Source: Klebsiella pneumoniae
GTDB taxonomy: Bacteria; Pseudomonadota; Gammaproteobacteria; Burkholderiales; UBA3065
Direction: 5' to 3'
Length of the DNA stretch: 64,000 nucleotides
Assembly (NCBI GenBank): GCA_945897555.1
Contig: CAMDGF010000005.1
Coordinates: forward strand, 44,032-108,031
Shown here: piece by piece, positions 23,011-32,777 of the stretch
Layout of the letters: each line of letters starts with the position of its first letter
How positions within the stretch are numbered: position 1 is the stretch's first letter
Made by a program: the position numbers and the translations under genes
The notes under the pieces: generated by a model
Told to the model about the DNA's origin: nothing
Databases searched by the model: none
The model's input: only the letters and a program-made list of their open reading frames with translations

Positions 23011-23060
23011 CGCCGCAGCGGGCCTGGCGGCTTCAGTCCAAGCCTGCCGGCGCTGCGGCG
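23011..23060 (+). promoter_or_regulatory. Intercistronic stem-loop between rpmF and plsX
   Basis: Perfect 10-base arms CGCCGCAGCG (23011-23020) and CGCTGCGGCG (23051-23060) enclose a second pairing of GGCTT with AAGCC around CAGTCC. The result is an extended, very GC-rich hairpin. No T-run follows, so it is not a classical terminator. It could act as a processing or stability element or a partial attenuator. Confidence 0.5.
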
Positions 23061-23103
23061 GCGTTGGCAGCCGTCCCGCTGAGCAAGCTCGCGCGTCCCT
23101 TCA

Positions 23104-24126
23104 ATGACACTCACCGTGGCCATCGACGCGATGGGTGGGGATCACGGGCTCGCCGTCACCGTCCCCGCCGCGCTCGATTTTCTGCGCCGCGCGCCCGATG
23201 ACAAGGTCGTTTTGGTGGGCGACGAGCCGTCGATCACGGCGGCACTGGCTCGGCATCGCGTCGCACCTGACGCACGCGCCCGCCTGACGGTCCACCACAC
23301 CACTCAGGTGGTGGACATGGACGAAGCACCGGCGCTCGCCATGCGCAACAAGAAGGACTCGTCGATGCGCGTCGCCATCGACCTTGTCCACGTTGGCACA
23401 GCGCAGGCCTGCATCAGCGCGGGCAACACCGGTGCGTTGATGGCCACAGCGCGCTTCGTCCTCAAGACCTTGCCCGGCGTCGATCGTCCGGCCATCGCCA
23501 GCATGATGCCGACGCAGAAGGGTGCGGTCTGCATCCTCGACCTTGGCGCAAACGTCGATTGCAGCCCCGAACATCTCCTGCAGTTCGGCATCATGGGCAG
23601 CGCGCTGGTGGCCGCCACCGAGAACAAGCTGTCGCCAAGCGTCGGCCTGCTCAATATCGGCAGCGAGGACATCAAGGGCAATGAGGTGGTCAAGCGCGCC
23701 GCCGCGTTGCTGCGCGAGAGCCCGGTCAATTTCGCCGGCAATGTCGAGGGCAACGATGTCTATCGTGGTGCGGTGGACGTGGTGGTCTGCGATGGCTTTG
23801 TCGGCAACGTATTCCTCAAGGCTTCCGAAGGTCTGGCACAGATGCTGCGTGCTTTTCTGCGCGAAGAGTTTGGCCGCAGCTGGCTCGCCCGTCTGTCGGC
23901 CTTGCTGGCGTGGCCGGTACTCAACGCCTTCCGTCGCCGCGTCGACCATCGGCGCTACAACGGCGCGAGCCTGCTCGGCTTGCGCGGCATCGTCGTCAAG
24001 AGCCATGGTTCAGCCGATATACTCGGCTTCCGCTGCGCGATCGAGCGGGCCGCCGAGGAAGCGCGTCACGGCCTGATCGAGCGCATCACCGCTCACGTCG
24101 AGAAACTCACCCCGGTCGACGCATGA
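23104..24126 (+). CDS. plsX: Phosphate acyltransferase PlsX
   Basis: Converts acyl-ACP to acyl-phosphate, the acyl donor for PlsY in phospholipid synthesis. The 340-residue product has the typical start [20 protein letters not shown] and the central [39 protein letters not shown] is the conserved core near residue 215. It overlaps fabH by 4 bases (ATGA), showing translational coupling of phospholipid and fatty-acid initiation. Confidence 0.97.
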   Translation: MTLTVAIDAMGGDHGLAVTVPAALDFLRRAPDDKVVLVGDEPSITAALARHRVAPDARARLTVHHTTQVVDMDEAPALAMRNKKDSSMRVAIDLVHVGTAQACISAGNTGALMATARFVLKTLPGVDRPAIASMMPTQKGAVCILDLGANVDCSPEHLLQFGIMGSALVAATENKLSPSVGLLNIGSEDIKGNEVVKRAAALLRESPVNFAGNVEGNDVYRGAVDVVVCDGFVGNVFLKASEGLAQMLRAFLREEFGRSWLARLSALLAWPVLNAFRRRVDHRRYNGASLLGLRGIVVKSHGSADILGFRCAIERAAEEARHGLIERITAHVEKLTPVDA

Positions 24127-25085
24127 CCTTCTCCCGCATCGCCGCCACCGGCTCCAAACTGCCGGCGCGCGTCGTGACCAATGCCGAACTCGCTGCCCGC
24201 GTCGATACCAGCGACGAATGGATCGTCAGCCGCAGCGGCATCTCGCAGCGCTACATCGCCGACGACACCGAGCGCACCAGCGACCTTGCGCTGGCCGCTG
24301 CCCGTCAAGCGCTCGACACCGCTGGCTGGCAAGCCGACGACCTCGATCTCATCGTGGTCGCCACCACCACGCCGGACATGACCTTCCCGAGCACCGCCTG
24401 CATCGTTCAGGTCGGGCTAGGTGTGACCAACGGCTGTGCCGCTTTCGACGTGCAAGCGGTGTGCAGCGGCTTCATCTACGCCTTTGCCACCGCCGACGCG
24501 ATGATCCGCAGTGGCACGGTGAGGCGGGCGCTGGTGATCGGCGCCGAGACGCTGTCGCGCATCATCGACTGGAACGACCGCGGCACCTGCGTGCTGTTCG
24601 GCGACGGCGCCGGCTGCGTGCTACTGGAGGCCGCGGCCGAACCCGGCGTGATCGGCTGCCACTTGCACGCTGACGGTCGCCATCTGCCGATCCTCAAGGC
24701 GCCGGGGGTTCTCGCAGGTGGTCAGGTACGCGGCAACCCGTTCATCGAGATGGACGGTCAGGCGGTGTTCAAGTTCGCGGTCGAAGCGCTCGCCGCGACC
24801 GCCCAGGAGACGCTGGCCGCGCATGGCATGCATGGCGACGACGTCGACTGGATGGTCCCGCACCAGGCCAATATCCGCATCATCCAGTCCACCGCCAAGC
24901 GGCTGAAGATCCCGATGGAGCGCGTGGTCACCACCGTCGCACAACACGGCAATACCTCGGCCGCCTCGATCCCGCTGGCGCTCGATGTGGCGGTGCGCGA
25001 TGGCCGCATCCGGCGCGGGCAGACCGTGCTGATGGAGGGCATCGGCGCCGGCTTCGCTTGGGGCTCCGCGCTGCTGCGCTACTAG
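24123..25085 (+). CDS. fabH: 3-oxoacyl-ACP synthase III (FabH)
   Basis: Starts fatty-acid synthesis by condensing acetyl-CoA with malonyl-ACP. The product is 320 residues. The catalytic triad is visible: Cys114 in [10 protein letters not shown], histidine in VPHQANIRI near residue 247 and asparagine in QHGNTSAAS near 276. The ATG overlaps the plsX stop. fabD begins 67 bases after the stop. Confidence 0.97.
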   Translation: MTFSRIAATGSKLPARVVTNAELAARVDTSDEWIVSRSGISQRYIADDTERTSDLALAAARQALDTAGWQADDLDLIVVATTTPDMTFPSTACIVQVGLGVTNGCAAFDVQAVCSGFIYAFATADAMIRSGTVRRALVIGAETLSRIIDWNDRGTCVLFGDGAGCVLLEAAAEPGVIGCHLHADGRHLPILKAPGVLAGGQVRGNPFIEMDGQAVFKFAVEALAATAQETLAAHGMHGDDVDWMVPHQANIRIIQSTAKRLKIPMERVVTTVAQHGNTSAASIPLALDVAVRDGRIRRGQTVLMEGIGAGFAWGSALLRY

Positions 25086-25152
25086 CCGCGCCAAGCTCGA
25101 TGTCGCCAACGCGTCCACAACCGAACCACTTGCAACTCCGAGAGACCCCACC

Positions 25153-26076
25153 ATGACGCTCGCTTTCGTCTTTCCCGGCCAAGGCTCGCAGTCGGTTGGC
25201 ATGATGAACGCCTTCGCCGATCTGCCCGAGGTCCGCCAGACCTTCGATGAAGCCTCCTCGGCGCTCGGCTTTGACCTCTGGAAGAGGGTGACCGACGGTC
25301 CCGAGGCCGACCTCAACCAGACCATCAACACCCAGCCCGCCGTGCTCGCCGCCGGCATCGCCTTGTGGCGCGCCTGGCAAGCGCGTGGTGGCGACACTCC
25401 GGCGGTCGCAGCCGGCCACAGCCTCGGCGAGGTGGTGGCGCTGACCGCTGCCGGCGCCATCGATTTCGCCAACGCGGTGCCGCTGGTGCGGACGCGCGCC
25501 ACGCTGATGCAGGATGCCGTCGCGGGTCAGGCCACGGCGATGATGGCGGTGCTCGGCCTTGACGACGACACGGTGCTTGCAGCCTGCGCCGAGGCTGCAC
25601 GAGGTCAGGTCTGTGAGGCCGTCAATTTCAATGGCCCCGGTCAGGTGGTCATCGCCGGCCATACCGAGGCGGTGAACCGAGCCGGCGAGATCGCTAAGGC
25701 CAAGGGCGCCAAGCGCGCGCTGCCGCTGCCGGTGAGTGTGCCGAGCCACTGCTCGCTGCTCAAGGGGGCAGGGGAGGCGTTCGGTGAGCATCTGCAAGGC
25801 GTAACGATTGCGGCACCGCACTTCCCGGTGCTGCAGAATGCCGACCGCGCCGCCCACAGCGATGTCTCCGCCATCCGCGACGCATTGGCGCGCCAGCTCT
25901 ATTCGCCCGTGCCATGGACGGCCACCGTGGCCGACATGGCGAAGCAGGGCGTCACGCGCATCATCGAATGCGGCCCCGGCAAGGTGCTGACCGGCCTCAA
26001 CAAGCGCATCGCCACCGAGGCCGAGTGCCTCGCCTTGAGCGACCGCGCCACCTTCGACCAGCTGCTGGGAGGCTGA
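25153..26076 (+). CDS. fabD: Malonyl-CoA:ACP transacylase
   Basis: Loads malonate onto acyl carrier protein. The 307-residue product starts TLAFVFPGQGSQSVGM, has the nucleophile elbow GHSLGE (Ser90) and the catalytic histidine in SVPSHCS near residue 198. A GAGA ribosome site is just upstream. fabG begins one base after the stop, so the two are translationally linked. Confidence 0.97.
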   Translation: MTLAFVFPGQGSQSVGMMNAFADLPEVRQTFDEASSALGFDLWKRVTDGPEADLNQTINTQPAVLAAGIALWRAWQARGGDTPAVAAGHSLGEVVALTAAGAIDFANAVPLVRTRATLMQDAVAGQATAMMAVLGLDDDTVLAACAEAARGQVCEAVNFNGPGQVVIAGHTEAVNRAGEIAKAKGAKRALPLPVSVPSHCSLLKGAGEAFGEHLQGVTIAAPHFPVLQNADRAAHSDVSAIRDALARQLYSPVPWTATVADMAKQGVTRIIECGPGKVLTGLNKRIATEAECLALSDRATFDQLLGG

Positions 26077-26077
26077 G

Positions 26078-26821
26078 ATGACCGACACGCAACACGTTGC
26101 CCTCGTCACCGGTGCCAGCCGTGGCATCGGTGAAGCCATCCTGCACGCGCTGGCCCGGGCCGGCATGAAGGTCATCGGCACCGCAACCTCCGACGCGGGT
26201 GCCGAGTCGATCAGCGCCGGGCTGAAGGCCGCCGGCCTGACCGGCCGCGGTGCCCGGCTCGATGTGCGCGATGCTGCGGTCATCGAGGCTCTGCTCGCCG
26301 ACATAGACGCTGTCGAGGGGCCGCTCACGGTGCTGGTGAACAATGCCGGGGTGACGCGTGACAACCTCCTCATGCGCATGAAGGAGGAGGAGTGGGACGA
26401 GATCCTCGCCACCAACCTGACATCGGTGTTCCGCCTGTGCAAGGCGGTGGTCCGGCCGATGATGAAGGCACGCCATGGGCGCATCATCAACATCACGTCG
26501 GTCGTGGGGCACGCCGGCAACGCCGGCCAGACCAACTACTCGGCAGCCAAGGCCGGCGTGGCGGGCTTCACGCGCTCGCTGGCGCGCGAGGTCGGCAGCC
26601 GCGGCATCACGGTCAACTGCGTGGCGCCCGGCTTCATCGACACTGATATGACACGCGCACTCGCTGCTGCCCAGCGCGAGGCGTTGCTCGCCAGCATCCC
26701 TGCGGGGCGCCTCGGCACGGTCGAGGACGTGGCTGCCGCAGTGGCCTTCTTGGCCTCTCCTGCGGCCGCCTACATCACTGGGGAGACGCTGCACGTCAAC
26801 GGCGGTATGTACACCGCCTGA
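26078..26821 (+). CDS. fabG: 3-oxoacyl-ACP reductase
   Basis: The NADPH-dependent short-chain dehydrogenase of fatty-acid elongation, 247 residues. The cofactor loop TGASRGIG is at residues 11-18, NNAGVTRDN near 88, and the catalytic Tyr-x3-Lys in NYSAAKAG near 153-157. VAPGFIDTDMT follows as usual. It is the third fab gene in a row; a 145-base gap separates it from acpP, enough for a separate promoter, though I could not identify a convincing one. Confidence 0.97.
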   Translation: MTDTQHVALVTGASRGIGEAILHALARAGMKVIGTATSDAGAESISAGLKAAGLTGRGARLDVRDAAVIEALLADIDAVEGPLTVLVNNAGVTRDNLLMRMKEEEWDEILATNLTSVFRLCKAVVRPMMKARHGRIINITSVVGHAGNAGQTNYSAAKAGVAGFTRSLAREVGSRGITVNCVAPGFIDTDMTRALAAAQREALLASIPAGRLGTVEDVAAAVAFLASPAAAYITGETLHVNGGMYTA

Positions 26822-26966
26822 ACCAGGGCGGTCTGGCTTTGCTGCGCTTCGGGATGGGCCGGAAACGGTTTTTTGGTAGTATTCGCAACGGCCCGCCGAC
26901 GGCTGCAGGCTGCAGGTCTGCCGCACCCCCGCCGGCCGCCCCCTGTCAACAAGGATGGAAGATCAG

Positions 26967-27203
26967 ATGGAAAACATCGAACAGCGTGTCAAGAAGATCG
27001 TCGCCGAGCAGTTGGGCGTGAGCGAAGCGGAGGTCAAGAACGAGTCGTCTTTTGTCGACGATCTTGGTGCCGACTCGCTGGATACGGTCGAACTGGTCAT
27101 GGCGCTCGAAGAAGAGTTCGAGTGTGAGATCCCCGACGAAGACGCCGAAAAGATCACCACCGTGCAGCAGGCCATCGACTACGTCACGGCCCACCTCAAG
27201 TAA
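26967..27203 (+). CDS. acpP: Acyl carrier protein
   Basis: A 78-residue acidic carrier that holds growing acyl chains on a phosphopantetheine arm at Ser37 in [11 protein letters not shown]. The chosen ATG gives the canonical [16 protein letters not shown] start; an ATG four codons upstream is in frame, but it sits directly against the AAGG ribosome site, which better serves the second ATG. The third-position GC bias is weaker than in neighbours, as expected for a highly expressed gene. Confidence 0.98.
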   Translation: MENIEQRVKKIVAEQLGVSEAEVKNESSFVDDLGADSLDTVELVMALEEEFECEIPDEDAEKITTVQQAIDYVTAHLK

Positions 27204-27278
27204 CAACCGCGGCGTTTCGTCGCCGCGTCTGCATCCCGGCGCGGTCGCTGCCGCCGCCGTTTGACCCCGGAGAACCGA

Positions 27279-28517
27279 GTGTCCCGCCGTCGCGTCGTCG
27301 TCACCGGAATCGGCATCGTATCCCCCATCGGCAACAACGCTGCCGAGAACTGGGACGCCATCCGCGCAGGCCGATCGGGCATCACCCGCATCAGTCGATT
27401 CGATGCCTCTGGCATGCCATGCCAAATCGCCGGCGAAGTCAAAGGTTTTGACGCCACGCAGTTCATCTCTCCAAAAGAAGCGCGGCGGATGGATGTCTTC
27501 ATCCATTACGGGCTTGCAGCAGGCATCGAGGCGGTGCGTGACAGCGGCCTCGACACGCCACTGCCGGACCCGACGCGCGTGGGCGTCAACATCGGGGCTG
27601 GCATCGGTGGCCTACCCCTGATCCAGGACACTCGCGACGCCTTGCTCGAGGGGGGCGCACGCAAGGTCTCGCCGTTCTTCATCCCCGGTTCGATCATCAA
27701 TATGATCTCCGGCAACCTGTCCATCCAGTTCGGCTTCAAAGGCCCCAATCTGGCCATGGTGACCGCCTGCACCACGGCCACCCACTGCATCGGTGAGTCA
27801 GGTCGCATCATTGAGTACGGCGACGCCGATGTGATGATCGCGGGTGGCGCCGAGGCGGCCATCTGCGAGCTCGGCATCGCTGGTTTTGCGGCAGCGCGCG
27901 CCCTTTCGACGCGCAACGATGATCCGGCAACCGCCTCCCGCCCATGGGACATCGGCCGCGATGGTTTTGTCATGGGCGAGGGCGCGGGTGTGTTGGTGCT
28001 CGAGGAATACGAGCATGCCAAGGCGCGTGGGGCGAAGATCTACTGTGAGTTGGCCGGCTATGGCATGAGCGGAGACGCCCATCACATCACTGCACCCTGC
28101 GAAGATGGTGAAGGCGCTTCTCGATGCATGATCAATGCTTTGCGAAACGCCGCTGCCAATGTGCATGAGGTTGACTACATCAATGCACACGGCACTTCCA
28201 CGCCCTTGGGTGATCTCGCTGAGCAGATCGCAGTCAAGCGCGCACTGGGCGAGCACGCCAGCCGCGTCGCGGTGAGTTCGACCAAGTCGATGACAGGGCA
28301 TCTGCTTGGTGCGGCAGGAGGTGTCGAGGCCGTCTACAGCGCGTTGGCGGTCCACCATCAGGTGGCGCCGCCGACCATCAATCTGCATGAGCAGGATCCG
28401 CAGTGCGACCTTGATTTCGTGCCCAATGTCGCTCGCGAGATGAGGATCGGGCTGGCGCTCTCCAACTCCTTCGGCTTTGGCGGCACCAACGGCACGCTCG
28501 CTTTCCGCAGGGTCTAG
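27279..28517 (+). CDS. fabF: 3-oxoacyl-ACP synthase II (FabF)
   Basis: Elongates acyl-ACP and makes cis-vaccenate. The 412-residue product has the ketosynthase triad: Cys164 in TACTTATH, histidine in NAHGTSTPLGD near 303 and histidine in STKSMTGHLLGAAGG near 340. The start is GTG with a GGAG site 6 bases upstream; an in-frame TTG 18 bases earlier lacks a site. pabC follows after 22 bases. Confidence 0.97.
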   Translation: MSRRRVVVTGIGIVSPIGNNAAENWDAIRAGRSGITRISRFDASGMPCQIAGEVKGFDATQFISPKEARRMDVFIHYGLAAGIEAVRDSGLDTPLPDPTRVGVNIGAGIGGLPLIQDTRDALLEGGARKVSPFFIPGSIINMISGNLSIQFGFKGPNLAMVTACTTATHCIGESGRIIEYGDADVMIAGGAEAAICELGIAGFAAARALSTRNDDPATASRPWDIGRDGFVMGEGAGVLVLEEYEHAKARGAKIYCELAGYGMSGDAHHITAPCEDGEGASRCMINALRNAAANVHEVDYINAHGTSTPLGDLAEQIAVKRALGEHASRVAVSSTKSMTGHLLGAAGGVEAVYSALAVHHQVAPPTINLHEQDPQCDLDFVPNVAREMRIGLALSNSFGFGGTNGTLAFRRV

Positions 28518-28539
28518 GCCGCAAGGCCGCGAGAGACGC

Positions 28540-29352
28540 GTGGCCACGGCGCACGACCGACACCTTCCGGTATCCGACCGTGGATTGCTCTACGGCGATG
28601 GGGTGTTTCGAACGTTCCGGCACGGCCCTTCGGGCCCTTGGGACTTCGAGGCGCAATATGCGCTGCTCGAGCATGATTGCGCTGCGCTGGGCATCACCGC
28701 TCCGCCATTCGAAGCCATGGCAGGAGACGTGGCGGCCGCCGTGGCTGTGGTCGACGCCGTCGATCAGGTCGTGCGCGTCACGGTGACCCGTGGCGGCGGA
28801 CCGCGCGGCTACCGTCCGCCCACGGACACCCACCCGGCTGTCTATGTCAGCTCCGGCCCGGCACCCCTGCGTAAGCCTTGGGATGCGGGGTACGTCCTGC
28901 GCGTCTGCGAGTTGCGCCTCGGCCACCAGCCGAGGCTGGCCGGCATCAAGCACCTTAACCGCCTCGAGAATGTGCTCGCCCGCGCCGAGTGGGATGACCC
29001 GGCGATCGACGACGGCGTGCTGCTCGGACAGGCTGGCGAGATCGTCGAAACCGTGATGGCTAACCTTTTTTGGCGTCATGGCGACACCGTGTTCACGCCG
29101 GCGCTCAACCGTGCCGGGGTGTCCGGGCGACAGCGCGCGCGCGTCCTCGAGGCCTTGCGCCGGATGGGAGTCAACGTCGTCATCGGCCATTTCTCGGCTG
29201 ACAGCCTGGACATCGCCCACGAAGCCTGGGTCTGCAACAGTGTCATCGGATTGCGGGCTGTCACGCGCTTCGGTGGGCGGGATATGCGCCCCGGCGAAGT
29301 CTCTCAACAACTGGCCGCGGACCTCTTCGGCGACTGGCAGCCGGCGTCATGA
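28540..29352 (+). CDS. pabC: Aminodeoxychorismate lyase
   Basis: A fold-type IV PLP enzyme of 270 residues that releases pyruvate from 4-amino-4-deoxychorismate, giving p-aminobenzoate for folate. DRGLLYGDGVFRTF near residue 14 is the family start. The PLP lysine is in GIKHLNRLENVLAR near 136, and GEIVETVMANLFW provides the glutamate and phosphate loop. The start is GTG. The stop overlaps mltG by 4 bases, matching the conserved acpP-fabF-pabC-mltG order of gammaproteobacteria. Confidence 0.93.
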   Translation: MATAHDRHLPVSDRGLLYGDGVFRTFRHGPSGPWDFEAQYALLEHDCAALGITAPPFEAMAGDVAAAVAVVDAVDQVVRVTVTRGGGPRGYRPPTDTHPAVYVSSGPAPLRKPWDAGYVLRVCELRLGHQPRLAGIKHLNRLENVLARAEWDDPAIDDGVLLGQAGEIVETVMANLFWRHGDTVFTPALNRAGVSGRQRARVLEALRRMGVNVVIGHFSADSLDIAHEAWVCNSVIGLRAVTRFGGRDMRPGEVSQQLAADLFGDWQPAS

Positions 29353-30377
29353 AGCGCAAACGCCTCGCCGCCAGGACCGACCGCGCGCCAGTCTGGCATC
29401 GCCTACTGGCGCTGGCAGCATGCACAGCAGGCGTACTGAGCGCGGCGTTGTTCGGCTACGCCATCAGCCCCTATGACCTCCGCGAGGGCGGGCTCACCGT
29501 CGACATCCCGCCGGGCAGCCAACGCGCCGTTGCGCGGGCACTGGTCGGGCAGGGTGTGGGCAGCCTTGAGACACCGTTCTGGTTGCTGGGCCGTCTCACG
29601 GGGCTGGGCAGCAACATGAAAGCCGGGCGTTATCGCATCGAAGCAGGCACCACGCCCTACCGCTTGCTTGAGCAGATGGTTCGCGGCGACACGGTGAAGA
29701 TCGCGGTCACCCTGGTCGAGGGTTGGCGCTTTTCACAGTGGCGCGCCGCGCTGGCGGCCGAGAGTGGTTTGCGCAACGACACGGCAAAGCTCAGCGAAGC
29801 GGCCCTCATGGCCGAACTCGGTGCTGCGGGCGTCGGTGCCGAAGGGCGCTTCCTGCCCGACACCTATGTGGTGAGCCATGGCACTTCCGACCGCGTGGTC
29901 CTGCGCATGGCCTACCGTGCCATGCAGGATGCCTTGGCTGCCGCCTGGGCCGATCGCAGTCCCGGAGTGGCTGTGCGGAGCCCCGAGGAGGCGCTGATCC
30001 TCGCCTCGATCATTGAAAAGGAGACCGGTGTGCCGGATGAGCGCCCGATGATTGCAGGGGTGTTTGGCAATCGCTTGCGCCGCGGCATGCCGCTGCAGAC
30101 CGATCCGACCGTGATCTACGGCCTTGGGGAGGGCTTCAACGGCAATCTGACCCGAGCCGACCTGCTGCGCGACACGCCGTGGAACACGTACACGCGGCGT
30201 GGCTTGCCACCCACACCGATCGCCATGCCAGGCCGGGCGGCATTGCGGGCGGCGACCCAGCCGGACCGCACCGATGCGTTCTATTTTGTCGCCGCCGGCG
30301 GCGGCCGTCACACCTTCTCCAAGACACTCGAGCAGCACAATGTGGCGGTACGGCAACTGATCCGGAGGACGCGCTGA
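29349..30377 (+). CDS. mltG: Endolytic murein transglycosylase MltG
   Basis: Cleaves nascent peptidoglycan strands at the inner membrane and is thought to end glycan polymerisation. The 342-residue product has one membrane segment (LLALAACTAGVLSAALFGYAI, about residues 18-38), a LysM-like stretch (TVDIPPGSQRAVARAL), and the YceG domain. The catalytic glutamate is in ASIIEKETG near residue 221. QTDPTVIYGLG and RGLPPTPIAMPG are signature segments. It overlaps pabC by 4 bases and tmk by 1 base. Confidence 0.95.
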   Translation: MKRKRLAARTDRAPVWHRLLALAACTAGVLSAALFGYAISPYDLREGGLTVDIPPGSQRAVARALVGQGVGSLETPFWLLGRLTGLGSNMKAGRYRIEAGTTPYRLLEQMVRGDTVKIAVTLVEGWRFSQWRAALAAESGLRNDTAKLSEAALMAELGAAGVGAEGRFLPDTYVVSHGTSDRVVLRMAYRAMQDALAAAWADRSPGVAVRSPEEALILASIIEKETGVPDERPMIAGVFGNRLRRGMPLQTDPTVIYGLGEGFNGNLTRADLLRDTPWNTYTRRGLPPTPIAMPGRAALRAATQPDRTDAFYFVAAGGGRHTFSKTLEQHNVAVRQLIRRTR

Positions 30378-30988
30378 TGCCGGCTCTGTTCATCTCCTTC
30401 GAGGGCATCGACGGCGCTGGCAAGAGCACCCACATCGGGCGCTTGCAGCAGCACCTGGCGGGACAGGGTCTGGATGTCTGCTTGACGCGCGAGCCCGGTG
30501 GCACCCCCTTGGGTGAGTCCGTCCGCGGCTGGGTGCTGCACCAGCCGGTCGATCCCGTCACTGAAGTGTTGCTGATGTTCGCTGCGCGCGCCGAGCACCT
30601 GGCACGGGTCATAAGGCCGGCACTCGCAGCCGGCCGGATCGTGCTGTGCGACCGCTTCACCGACGCGACCATCGCTTATCAGGGTGCCGGCCGCGGTGTC
30701 GACCGAGGTCTGCTCGATGCTCTTGCCGAGCGCGTCGAGGCCGGTACGCGGCCAGCGCTCACGGTGTTGTTCGACGTGCCGCCGGCAGTCAGCAAGGCAC
30801 GCCTCGAAGGCATCAAGATGCCGGATCGCTTTGAACGCGAGCAGCTGGAGTTCTTTGCACGGGTCCGTGAGGGTTATCTCGACCTTGCCCGCGCCGAGCC
30901 GGAGCGTATGGTCGTGGTAGATGCCAGCCGCCCCATGCAGGCTGTCACCGACGCTGTCATCGAGGCGGTGGAGGCGCGGCTGACGTGA
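30377..30988 (+). CDS. tmk: Thymidylate kinase
   Basis: Phosphorylates dTMP to dTDP for DNA synthesis. The 203-residue product has the P-loop EGIDGAGKST at residues 9-18, the DR-type motif in CDRFTDATIAYQG, and the LID region. The ATG overlaps the mltG stop by one base, and its stop overlaps the holB GTG start. This coupling order is conserved in proteobacteria. Confidence 0.97.
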   Translation: MPALFISFEGIDGAGKSTHIGRLQQHLAGQGLDVCLTREPGGTPLGESVRGWVLHQPVDPVTEVLLMFAARAEHLARVIRPALAAGRIVLCDRFTDATIAYQGAGRGVDRGLLDALAERVEAGTRPALTVLFDVPPAVSKARLEGIKMPDRFEREQLEFFARVREGYLDLARAEPERMVVVDASRPMQAVTDAVIEAVEARLT

Positions 30989-32007
30989 GTGCGTCAGACA
31001 GCCCCCCCAGCCTGCTCGGCCGCTCCATCGACCCACAGACGGCGCTGCCGCAGACCCTGCGTGCGCACCGCGACCGGCTGCTGGCAGCTCGACACGCGTT
31101 CCCGCACGCGCTCCTGCTGGCCGGCCACGAGGGAGCGGGTGTCGAAGGTCTGGCGAGCGCGCTCGCCGCTGGCCTGCTGTGTGATCGACCCGATACCGCA
31201 GGCAGAGCTTGTGGCGGGTGCAAGGCATGCCGGTTGATGGCCGCCGGCAACCACCCCGACCTGTTCTGGCTCAGCCCGGCAGAAGCCGATGAATCAGCCG
31301 GCCGCAAGGCTTCACGGCAGATCCGCATCGAAGCGGTACGCCAACTCATCGCCGCCCTGGCACTGAGCCCCCACCATGGTGCCGTACGAGTGAGCGTGAT
31401 CGAGCCGGCCGAGGCCATGAACCCGGCCACCGCGAATGCCCTGCTGAAGGTGCTCGAAGAGCCACCCGCGGGCAACGTGTTGCTGCTCATCAGTCACCGC
31501 CCGCTGAGGCTCTTGCCGACCCTCCGCAGCCGATGCCTGCAGGTGCGAGTGGCTTCGGAGTGGAGTGTTGCCACTCTCGCTGAGGGTGTCGACGTCGATC
31601 TAGCGCATTTTCTGCGCGACCCTGCCCCTGATGCGGCGGCCCACGGTGTGTGGCCGGCGCAACGCGCGCTGCTCGATGCGCTGGCCCATGATCGGCGCAT
31701 TGGCATCCCGGCAGCGAGCCGCATCAACGGCCTCACCTTGCCGGCGGCGATGCAGGCCTTGTCACGCTGGGTGTACGACCTTGCGCGCGTCCAGGCGGGT
31801 GGCACCCCGCGCTTCCTGCCCGCTCGGTGGGCAGCGCTGACGACTGTCGCTGTGCAGGCCGATAGACTGGGTCTGTTGCACATGGGCCGACGCCTCGCCG
31901 AGTGGCAGCGTCATGCCGATCATCCGCTCGTCGCAGGCTTGACAGTGGCCGACATCCTGCTGGAATACCGCGCCGAACTCTTTCCACCTGCACGAAACGC
32001 CGCATGA
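30985..32007 (+). CDS. holB: DNA polymerase III subunit delta'
   Basis: A clamp-loader subunit that helps place the sliding clamp on DNA. The 340-residue product has the zinc-binding cysteines in ACGGCKACRL near residues 74-83, the sensor region NALLKVLEEPPAG, and the SRC arginine-finger motif in LRSRCLQV. The P-loop (AGHEGAGVEGLAS) lacks the lysine, as expected since delta' does not bind ATP. The start is GTG in a GTGA overlap with tmk; tatD overlaps its stop by 4 bases, leaving no room for a pilZ gene. Confidence 0.94.
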   Translation: MSASDSPPSLLGRSIDPQTALPQTLRAHRDRLLAARHAFPHALLLAGHEGAGVEGLASALAAGLLCDRPDTAGRACGGCKACRLMAAGNHPDLFWLSPAEADESAGRKASRQIRIEAVRQLIAALALSPHHGAVRVSVIEPAEAMNPATANALLKVLEEPPAGNVLLLISHRPLRLLPTLRSRCLQVRVASEWSVATLAEGVDVDLAHFLRDPAPDAAAHGVWPAQRALLDALAHDRRIGIPAASRINGLTLPAAMQALSRWVYDLARVQAGGTPRFLPARWAALTTVAVQADRLGLLHMGRRLAEWQRHADHPLVAGLTVADILLEYRAELFPPARNAA

Positions 32008-32777
32008 GACTTGTCGACTCGCACTGTCATCTCGATTTCCCCGATCTCGCCGCCGACCTCGACGGCATCCTCGTGCGCATGGCCGAGGCTGGCGTGGAGC
32101 GGGCGATGTGCATCTCGGTCACGCTGCCTGACCTACCGCGCGTCATCGCGCTGGCCGAGCGCTACCCTCAGCTGTGGGCTACGGTGGGCGTGCACCCTGA
32201 CTACGAAGACACCGCCGAGCCGAGCGTCGAAGAGCTCGTGCGTCTGGCCGAACACCCGCGGGTTCTGGCGATCGGCGAGACCGGCCTTGACTACTATCGA
32301 CTCAGCGGCGATCTGGAGTGGCAGCGCGAGCGCTTCCGCCGGCACATACGGGCCGCACGGCGCATCAACAAGCCGCTGGTCATCCACACGCGGCAGGCCT
32401 CGGCCGACACGCTGCGGATCATGGCGGAGGAGGGCGCGGCAGAGGTGGGTGGAGTGATGCACTGTTTTACCGAGAGCCAGGCTGTCGCCGACGCCGCCAT
32501 CGCCATGAACTTCGTCATCTCCTTCTCGGGCATCGTCACCTTCAAGAGCGCGCGCGAGTTGCAGGAGGTGGCGCGCACCATTCCGCTCGAGTGCATGCTG
32601 GTGGAGACCGATTCGCCCTACCTGGCGCCGGTGCCGCACCGCGGCAAGACCAACCAGCCGGCGTGGGTGCGGCATGTCGCCGAATTCATCGCTCAATTGC
32701 GCGGCGTGCCCCCGGCGGTGATCGCCGAGGCCACCACCGCCAACTTCGAACGCGTCTTTCTGCGCGGCGTGGCATGA
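32004..32777 (+). CDS. tatD: TatD-family metal-dependent deoxyribonuclease
   Basis: A 257-residue TIM-barrel hydrolase of the YcfH/TatD group. Metal ligands are in DSHCHLD (residues 5-11), GETGLDYY near 93, IHTRQA near 131, MHCFTES near 152 and ETDSPYLAP near 205. Members are 3'-5' DNA exonucleases or D-aminoacyl-tRNA-related hydrolases. The order tmk-holB-tatD is the same as in E. coli (there tmk-holB-ptsG-ycfH). It overlaps its neighbours by 4 bases at both ends. Confidence 0.94.
   Translation: MRLVDSHCHLDFPDLAADLDGILVRMAEAGVERAMCISVTLPDLPRVIALAERYPQLWATVGVHPDYEDTAEPSVEELVRLAEHPRVLAIGETGLDYYRLSGDLEWQRERFRRHIRAARRINKPLVIHTRQASADTLRIMAEEGAAEVGGVMHCFTESQAVADAAIAMNFVISFSGIVTFKSARELQEVARTIPLECMLVETDSPYLAPVPHRGKTNQPAWVRHVAEFIAQLRGVPPAVIAEATTANFERVFLRGVA

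Noticed and set aside
26859..26874. CCG-GAAA-CGG followed by six T between fabG and acpP, as a terminator
   Set aside because: The stem is only 3 base pairs, too weak to terminate.
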